Made by a program: the position numbers and the translations under genes | Assembly: GCF_009827575.1 (NCBI RefSeq) | Contig: NZ_WTYR01000001.1 | Coordinates: forward strand, 1,674,001-1,738,000 | DNA length: 64,000 nucleotides | Source: Alteriqipengyuania halimionae | GTDB taxonomy: Bacteria; Pseudomonadota; Alphaproteobacteria; Sphingomonadales; Sphingomonadaceae | Direction of reading: 5' to 3' | Shown here: piece after piece, positions 58,961 through 64,000 of the stretch | Layout: every line of letters begins with the position of its first letter | Numbering within the stretch: the stretch's first letter is position 1 | The notes under the pieces: generated by a model | What the model saw: only the letters and a program-made list of their open reading frames with translations | Told to the model about the DNA's origin: nothing | Database searches by the model: none

Positions 58961-59259
58961 TCGATCACCTTGGGTACGCCGAAGAAGCCGTGTTCGGCGA
59001 CGGGTGCATTGGCGAGCACGTCGTCGCGCCGGTTGCCGCCCGTCTTGGGATCGGCATCGACCACGTCGTCGCGCAGGCGCTGGTGGTTGGGAATCACCGC
59101 CGTCATCGGTTCGACGCCGGTCACATCGACTTCGCCGAGCTGTTCGACCCAGTCGAGGATGTTGTTGAGTTCGGGCACCATCTTCTCGCATTCGGTATCG
59201 CTCATCGCGATGCGCGCCAACGAGGCGATTTTCGCCACCTGTTTCGTGTCTACGGACAT
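58957..59259 (-). CDS. gatC: Asp-tRNA(Asn)/Glu-tRNA(Gln) amidotransferase subunit C
   Basis: 100 residues. Small scaffold wrapping GatA and Gat[46 protein letters not shown] is the family core. First gene of gatC-gatA-gatB. Confidence 0.96.
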   Translation of the reverse strand: MSVDTKQVAKIASLARIAMSDTECEKMVPELNNILDWVEQLGEVDVTGVEPMTAVIPNHQRLRDDVVDADPKTGGNRRDDVLANAPVAEHGFFGVPKVIE

Positions 59260-59319
59260 GGCCCCGCACTAGCCTTGCCGCGCCGCAGCATCAAGCGGGC
59301 ATGAGCGTGTCGGTGCGCC

Positions 59320-61047
59320 CTATTCGAACGGATCTCCCACCGGCTTGCCGTCGATATAAAGCTGGCGCCCGGTGTAGGGGCGGATTTCGGTTTCCCCGTC
59401 TTGCGGAAGGTCGGGGACATCGACCGCGACCGGCCCTTCCCGCTCATCGGATTGCCGGAGCAATCCGCCAAAATTGTACAAGCGGCGAACCGTGCCTTCA
59501 TCCGCTATCAGAAGGTGTTGCAGCGAACCCTGCGTAACCATGGCGACATGCGTGCCGCCATCGAGTGGCCCGAGGAAAATTGCGCGGCATTTGTCGTAAC
59601 AGGCCCGGCGGGAATCACCGACCCAAGCGGCAAGTATAGTGCGCTGGGCCTCGGAGCCACCATCAATGGTGAGATTGTCGCGGCGCTTCTTGGCCAGCTT
59701 GCGCTCGCGATCCGGATGGGGACCCCGGCGATAGCGCCATGGTTTCGATTTGCGCGCCTGCGCCTGTTTGGCGAGAGTGGCGATTCGTGTTTCGGAAGAT
59801 TCCGCCAGCCCCGCCAGCGCTTCGCGCCCGGGCTCACCGAAATCCCATTTGAGGGCGTCGAAATCGAATTCCTGCGGCGGCACCGCGCCGCTTTCCAGCC
59901 GCGCGACCTGGTTCGCGGTCGACAGGCTGCCGAAATTGAGGATCGGCAGCGCCAGCACCAGAGCATAGACCGCGGTCCCCACCGCGAGCTTGAGATTGGA
60001 GCCACGCAGGAGCGCCGACCACCCGCCCTTCCAGCCGCGCACCACATCGACGAAATAGGCCGTGCCATAGGCGACCGCGACGACCGCGGCGGCAAGGCCC
60101 CACAGCCGTTCGGGCGTCAGTCCATACTGGTCGATCCTCACGCCCATCGAAATCGCGGCGAACACCGTCAGCGGTAGCACCCCAAGCGCGAGGATGCGCG
60201 CAGCCACTTGCAACACCGGGCTGGGCGTCATGCCTGCCGCATCGTCGCGAATCACCGCGTTGACGAGCAGGAAGCTGCCCGCCGCGATCGCCAGCAGGAT
60301 CGGCGTCGCGCTATCGGTCGCATCCCACAGCACACTCGGCCCGGAAACGACCACCGCGGCGAGGAACAGGACCACCGCCAGCGCCAGGGGAACGGCGAGC
60401 AGCGAGAAGATCGTCATCACCAGCGATTGCAGCGTGCCGAGAATCTTCAGCTGGTTGCGCAACACGCCCAACGCCGCGCCGAAGGCCGCGCCCGAGAAGG
60501 TCCAGCCGAACCAGTCTTGCTGGATCAATTCGTCGAGCGGTATGCCGACGAGGTCGAGCAACCGCGCGACCAGCCAGAGGACGATCCACGACAGGCCCAG
60601 GAAAGCGAAGGAACCGCCGACGCTGATCGCATCGGTCCAGGCGTGGTAATGCGTTTCGGGATAGGACGTCCGCCAGCGCAGATGGTGAAAGCCCGCCTGG
60701 AACAGCGGCAGCGATAGCCCGGCGGCGAGCAAGCCCGCCATGATGCCGTATTGGCTGGCCGCGAGGTCGTCTCCCTGCCCCACCGCGCGCCACACCAGCC
60801 CACCGAGGACCAGGCCGACGATGGCGGCGAAGATCGCCGGGGCTTTCCAGAGGTCGCGATCGAGCGTGAAGGCAAAGGCGATCGCGCCGGCTGTGACCAG
60901 CGCCGCGAGCGCGGAGCGGAACCCGCTATCTTCGTAGCCGTCGGTCAGGATGTAGACGAGCAGTCCCGCCGCGCCGAGCAGCGCGGCCAAGGCCCATGGG
61001 CGCATGTCCCACTCGGTGATTCGCCGTGTCGTCGCAATATCGTCCAT
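59320..61047 (-). CDS. DUF4153 membrane protein
   Basis: 575 residues. About twelve hydrophobic segments in the first ~370 residues with motifs of the DUF4153 family (FGWTFSGAAFGAAL, YGLTPERLWGLAAAVVAVAYG), then a soluble C-terminal domain of about 170 residues rich in charged residues. Function unknown; sometimes near cell-wall or signalling genes. Sixty bases upstream of gatC and on the same strand; the two may or may not be co-transcribed. Confidence 0.82.
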   Translation of the reverse strand: MDDIATTRRITEWDMRPWALAALLGAAGLLVYILTDGYEDSGFRSALAALVTAGAIAFAFTLDRDLWKAPAIFAAIVGLVLGGLVWRAVGQGDDLAASQYGIMAGLLAAGLSLPLFQAGFHHLRWRTSYPETHYHAWTDAISVGGSFAFLGLSWIVLWLVARLLDLVGIPLDELIQQDWFGWTFSGAAFGAALGVLRNQLKILGTLQSLVMTIFSLLAVPLALAVVLFLAAVVVSGPSVLWDATDSATPILLAIAAGSFLLVNAVIRDDAAGMTPSPVLQVAARILALGVLPLTVFAAISMGVRIDQYGLTPERLWGLAAAVVAVAYGTAYFVDVVRGWKGGWSALLRGSNLKLAVGTAVYALVLALPILNFGSLSTANQVARLESGAVPPQEFDFDALKWDFGEPGREALAGLAESSETRIATLAKQAQARKSKPWRYRRGPHPDRERKLAKKRRDNLTIDGGSEAQRTILAAWVGDSRRACYDKCRAIFLGPLDGGTHVAMVTQGSLQHLLIADEGTVRRLYNFGGLLRQSDEREGPVAVDVPDLPQDGETEIRPYTGRQLYIDGKPVGDPFE

Positions 61048-61144
61048 CGCCCGTCCTCCCCTTGGCAGGACGATGCCTAGCGCAGCCCACCCTCCCCGTC
61101 ATGGGGAGAATGGGTCTCTGCGAATTCGCGTTGGCTACGCTGAA

Positions 61145-61226
61145 GTCACTGGGCCGAAGTTACTGGGCCGAAGTTACTGGGCCGAAGTTACTGGGCCGAA
61201 GTTACTGGGCCGAAGTTACTGGGCCG
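61145..61226 (+). repeat. Tandem repeat, 14-base unit, six copies
   Basis: Unit GTTACTGGGCCGAA; copies start at 61145 (one mismatch, GTCACT), 61159, 61173, 61187, 61201 and 61215 (last copy truncated to 12 bases). The FKBP stop codon (TAA read on the minus strand, 61216-61218) lies in the last copy, so the repeat array starts at the gene's 3' end and runs downstream of it. Confidence 0.95.
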
Positions 61227-61797
61227 GTGCAGGGACGGGAGCCGGAGCGCCTTCGCCCTCGCCAGCGCCCTGCTGCTGCGCCATCATGTATTGCTGCGCG
61301 GCGGCGAAGCGCTGCTCGACATCGGCGCGATCGAGGATGTCGACCACTTCGATTTCGAAGGTCAGATCGCTATCGGCGGGGATCGGCGAACCTTCGGGCG
61401 GTTCCGCACCATAGGCCTGATCGGCCGGAATGAAGAGCTTGTACTTGCCGCCCTTTCGAACCTGCTTGAGCCCTTCGATGAAGCCGGGAATGGCCGCGCC
61501 TTCCTCGACCAGGATCGGCGTGCCGCGGGGCACGATCGATTCGGGAATCGGAAGCGGCTGCGACCGGTCGAACTCGGAGCCATCGGGCAGCGTGCCGACG
61601 TAATCGACGAACACGACCTGGCCTTCTTCCGGCGTAGCGCCGGTGCCTTCGGCCAACGTATCGAGCGACACGCCCTTCGGCTGCGCGGCCCAGGCGAGGC
61701 CGGCGGCGATCAGCACGGCGACGATGACGCCGATCCAGAGCTTGGCCAGCGATCCCTTGGCGATCGGTTGCAGCGGCACGCGGGTGACTTCGGTCAT
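61216..61797 (-). CDS. FKBP-type peptidyl-prolyl isomerase (membrane-anchored)
   Basis: 193 residues. N-terminal anchor at 19-39 (LWIGVIVAVLIAAGLAWAAQ), FKBP domain ~58-158 (VVFVDYVGTLPDGSEFDRS, IPGFIEGLKQVRKGGKYKLFIPADQAYG, DLTFEIEVVDI), and a Gln/Glu/Pro/Ala-rich tail ending PAPVPAPAQ. Speeds proline isomerisation in the periplasm. Stop codon and 3' region fall in the tandem repeat. Confidence 0.93.
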   Translation of the reverse strand: MTEVTRVPLQPIAKGSLAKLWIGVIVAVLIAAGLAWAAQPKGVSLDTLAEGTGATPEEGQVVFVDYVGTLPDGSEFDRSQPLPIPESIVPRGTPILVEEGAAIPGFIEGLKQVRKGGKYKLFIPADQAYGAEPPEGSPIPADSDLTFEIEVVDILDRADVEQRFAAAQQYMMAQQQGAGEGEGAPAPVPAPAQ

Positions 61798-61819
61798 GAA
61801 AATATCGTCCTGATACGCA

Positions 61820-61843
61820 AAGGGCGCGGAATGCTCCGCGCCC
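61820..61843 (-). terminator. Hairpin terminator between rpsU and FKBP gene
   Basis: GGGCGCGGA (61822-61830) pairs with TCCGCGCCC (61835-61843), loop of four. Read on the minus strand it is followed by TTTGCG, a short T-run, so termination is probably partial. Confidence 0.55.
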
Positions 61844-61878
61844 TCATGGCTTAGCTTGGATTGTCTCGCAACCCGATC

Positions 61879-62085
61879 TTACTTGATGCCGTCGCGTTCC
61901 ATACGCTTACGCTCGAGCTTGCGGGCACGGCGCACGGCCGCAGCCTTTTCGCGGGCGCGCTTTTCGCTCGGCTTTTCGTAGTGGCGACGCAGCTTCATTT
62001 CGCGATACACGCCTTCGCGCTGCAGCTTCTTCTTGAGCGCGCGCAGGGCCTGGTCGACATTGTTTTCGCGAACGATGATCTGCAT
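61879..62085 (-). CDS. rpsU: 30S ribosomal protein bS21
   Basis: 68 residues. [43 protein letters not shown] pattern is bS21; highly basic C-terminal half. Binds the anti-Shine-Dalgarno region of 16S rRNA. The start is ATG 62085; the longer frame is unsupported. Monocistronic or read through into the FKBP gene. Confidence 0.98.
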   Translation of the reverse strand: MQIIVRENNVDQALRALKKKLQREGVYREMKLRRHYEKPSEKRAREKAAAVRRARKLERKRMERDGIK

Positions 62086-62304
62086 AAAATTCAACAACCT
62101 CACTAATCGGGCGAGAGCCCACTTCGGTGGGTTGCGCCTCCATCTAAGCAACGAGAAGATAGCCGAATCCGTTCCGGAAATCGGCAATGCGGGGGCGCAA
62201 ATAGGCACTGCCCCACCAAATTGCAAGGCCAAACCGGCCCCCGAGCGCCCTCAGGGCGTTTGCAGGGGGTGACGCGGCGGCAGGCTAGGCTATAGGGCAA
62301 CGCA

Positions 62305-62697
62305 ATGGCCATGCCCACTCCCTTTACTGCAACAGCACTCGTCGCCCTGGGCGGCGGGACGGGCGCGGCTGCGCGCTACTGGCTCGGCCGCGCGATCGGC
62401 GCCGGCCCTGCCCTGCCTTGGGGGACCTTCGCGGCCAACATCATCGGCAGCATGGCAATCGGCATTCTTGCAGGCTGGCTGGCACGCCACGGGACGACCG
62501 AGGGCTTCGGGAGCGAGCACTGGCGGCTGCTGCTGGGCGTCGGCCTGCTGGGCGGGTTCACCACCTTCAGTGCGTTCAGCCTCGAAAGCGTGCTTCTGAT
62601 CGAGCGCGGTCAGGCGGGGCTCGCAGCACTCTATATCGGCGGATCGGTGCTCGCGGGCATGGCCGCGCTGTTCATCGGATTGAAGGCAGGCGCATGA
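62305..62697 (+). CDS. crcB: Fluoride efflux channel CrcB/FluC
   Basis: 130 residues, four hydrophobic helices. FAANIIGSMAIGILAG and GFTTFSAFSLES are the fluoride-pore motifs. Exports fluoride as a dimer. No fluoride-riboswitch consensus is seen upstream. The stop overlaps the next start by four bases (ATGA). Confidence 0.93.
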   Translation: MAMPTPFTATALVALGGGTGAAARYWLGRAIGAGPALPWGTFAANIIGSMAIGILAGWLARHGTTEGFGSEHWRLLLGVGLLGGFTTFSAFSLESVLLIERGQAGLAALYIGGSVLAGMAALFIGLKAGA

Positions 62698-63875
62698 GCC
62701 CGAACGACCAGAACGACGTACGCACTTACAAGGTCGATGCCGACGACGATGGCATCCGCCTCGATCGCTGGTTCAAGCGGCACCTGCCGCAGATCGGCTT
62801 TGCCACCGTCTCGCGCTGGGCGCGTACCGGGCAGGTCCGGGTCGATGGCGGTCGTGCCAAGCCGGAAGACCGAATCGCCGCCGGGCAGGAAATCCGCGTG
62901 CCGCCGGGCGGGCGCGATCCCAAGCGCAAGGGACCGCGCCGGGTCGAACTGACCGAGGACGAGAAGTCGCAGGCGCAGGATATGGTGATCCACCGCGACC
63001 GCGCCGCGATCGTGCTCAACAAGCCGCCGGGCCTCGCCACGCAGGGCGGCACCGGCATGACCAAACATGTCGATCGCCTGCTCGATGCCTATCGCGACGA
63101 AGAGGATGATCCGCGCCCGCGCCTCGTCCACCGGCTCGACAAGGATACCAGCGGCGTGCTGCTGATCGCGGCGACGCCGGGCAGCGCGAGCTATTTCTCG
63201 CGGCGCTTTTCCGGGCGCAGCGCGACGAAAGTCTACTGGGCGCTGGTCGTCGGCGTGCCCGAAGAGAAAGAGGGGATGATCGACGCCCCGCTTGCCAAGC
63301 AGCCCGGCTCGCATGGCGAGAAGATGCACCACGATCCCGAGGGGCAGCCGGCCAAGACCCGCTACCGCGTGATCGAACGCGCGGGCAACAAGGCCGCCTG
63401 GGTCGAGCTTCACCCGCTGACGGGGCGCACCCACCAGTTGCGCGCGCATATGGAAGCGATCGGGCACCCGATCGTGGGCGACGGCAAATATGGCGGCTCC
63501 GACGCGATGCTGACCGGTCAGGTCAGCCGCAAGATGCACCTCCACGCGCGCCGCCTGATCATCGATCATCCGGGCCGCAAGGAAAAGCTCGACGTGGTCG
63601 CGCCGCTGCCCGATCACTTCGCGCAGACGATGACGTCGCTCGGCTTCGACCTGTCGCTGGGCGAGGAGATCATGGACTGGTCGCCGCCCGCGCCCACGAA
63701 AGAGACCAAGAAGGCCAAGGCCCGCGCCCACGCCAAGCAATATCGCAAGGCCCGACGCGGCGAGCGTCGTTCGCGCGTGACGAGCAACCCGGTCAAGAAG
63801 AAGAAACCGGCACGCGGCAAACCCGGCGCCAAGGGTCCCAAGGGCAAGGGGCCGGCGAACAAAGGGCGGCGCTGA
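62694..63875 (+). CDS. RluC/RluD family pseudouridine synthase
   Basis: 393 residues. N-terminal S4 RNA-binding domain (IRLDRWFKRHLPQIGFATVSRWARTGQVRVDG), the catalytic Asp in RLVHRLDKDTSGVLLIA, KVYWALVVG, LHPLTGRTHQLRAHM. Converts uridines in 23S rRNA. A C-terminal extension of about 60 residues is Lys/Arg/Gly-rich, longer than usual. Shares one base with the next gene start. Confidence 0.93.
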   Translation: MSPNDQNDVRTYKVDADDDGIRLDRWFKRHLPQIGFATVSRWARTGQVRVDGGRAKPEDRIAAGQEIRVPPGGRDPKRKGPRRVELTEDEKSQAQDMVIHRDRAAIVLNKPPGLATQGGTGMTKHVDRLLDAYRDEEDDPRPRLVHRLDKDTSGVLLIAATPGSASYFSRRFSGRSATKVYWALVVGVPEEKEGMIDAPLAKQPGSHGEKMHHDPEGQPAKTRYRVIERAGNKAAWVELHPLTGRTHQLRAHMEAIGHPIVGDGKYGGSDAMLTGQVSRKMHLHARRLIIDHPGRKEKLDVVAPLPDHFAQTMTSLGFDLSLGEEIMDWSPPAPTKETKKAKARAHAKQYRKARRGERRSRVTSNPVKKKKPARGKPGAKGPKGKGPANKGRR

Positions 63876-64000
63876 TGCACCCCAACCCCGCCTACCGCCA
63901 CGCCGACCGGGCGCTGCTCGAGGATATCGTCGACCAGGTCGGGTTCGGAATGCTGTTCGCCTCGACCCCCGATGGCCCCCGTGTGGCGCATGTACCCATC
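63875..64000 (+). CDS. FMN-binding PaiB-like negative transcriptional regulator (3' end outside window)
   Basis: First 42 residues: MHPNPAYRHADRALLEDIV then GFGMLFASTPDGPRVAHVP, matching the N-terminus of PaiB-type split-barrel FMN-binding proteins. The start shares one base with the pseudouridine synthase stop. Truncated, so flavin-binding residues cannot be checked. Confidence 0.8.
   Translation, partial: MHPNPAYRHADRALLEDIVDQVGFGMLFASTPDGPRVAHVPI

Noticed and set aside
61004-61433. Repetitive plus-strand frames across 61145-61226 encoding KLLGRSYWAEVTGP-type repeats
   Set aside because: They arise from the non-coding tandem repeat; no start signal or homologous protein supports them.
62118-62131. 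CCCACTTCGGTGGG hairpin in the rpsU 5' region
   Set aside because: A five-base stem alone is too common to call a leader regulator.
62240-62304. Possible fluoride riboswitch before crcB
   Set aside because: A small CGCCCTCAGGGCG hairpin is present, but the conserved crcB-motif bases are not.

Overview
The window looks like chromosome from an alphaproteobacterium of the order Sphingomonadales, most likely the Erythrobacteraceae (Erythrobacter, Altererythrobacter or Qipengyuania type). The basis is high GC, compact operons with 1- or 4-base start/stop overlaps, the ispH-thrB-rnhA and argS-SPOR-nagZ-scpA-scpB-tatABC gene orders typical of alphaproteobacteria, a very large TonB-dependent receptor, and many GTG starts. 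I see no tRNA, rRNA, CRISPR array, insertion sequence or prophage. About 56 protein genes were called, two of them cut by the window edges.

Layout. 1-12.3 kb: a truncated protein and a fasciclin lipoprotein; the outer-membrane assembly pair tamA-tamB behind the N-degron transferase bpt; a threonine ammonia-lyase; a beta-hydroxyacid dehydrogenase; a secreted amidohydrolase. 12.4-13.7 kb: three tandem paralogous 70-72-residue secreted or membrane proteins, each ending in an acidic PVSP tail and each followed by a near-identical terminator. This is the most intriguing unexplained element. 13.7-20.9 kb (minus strand): Tat translocase (tatABC), condensin partners scpA/scpB, nagZ, a SPOR protein, argS and a lipoprotein. 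21-25.4 kb: ispH-thrB-rnhA, a FAD oxidoreductase and a lysophospholipase-like hydrolase.

25.5-32.7 kb: a Tad/Flp pilus locus (cpaA, cpaB, cpaC, cpaD, cpaE, tadB, tadC) with neither the CpaF motor ATPase nor a Flp pilin. 32.7-34.7 kb: mtnP-maiA-marR. 34.7-38.4 kb: a TetR regulator with enoyl-CoA hydratase, 3-hydroxyacyl-CoA dehydrogenase-like SDR and thiolase, which together cover the last three steps of a beta-oxidation spiral; a 20-bp operator-like palindrome precedes the thiolase. 38.4-42 kb: a long regulatory gap and a 1036-residue TonB-dependent receptor. 42.1-50.3 kb: clpB with a heat-shock-like promoter, an ABC-2 exporter, a HerA-like ATPase and a penicillin-acylase-family hydrolase.

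50.4-64 kb: a two-domain M16 protease, a small beta-rich protein, an ABC1/UbiB kinase-like protein, the gatC-gatA-gatB operon running on into a HabA-like membrane protein and trmL, a DUF4153 membrane protein, an FKBP isomerase whose stop codon lies in a 14-bp tandem repeat, rpsU, crcB, an RluC/RluD pseudouridine synthase, and the start of a PaiB-like protein. Most of the content is core metabolism and cell-envelope biology. The accessory-looking parts are the small-protein trio, the incomplete Tad locus and the beta-oxidation cluster with its receptor. All functional calls come from reading motifs; no database search was run.
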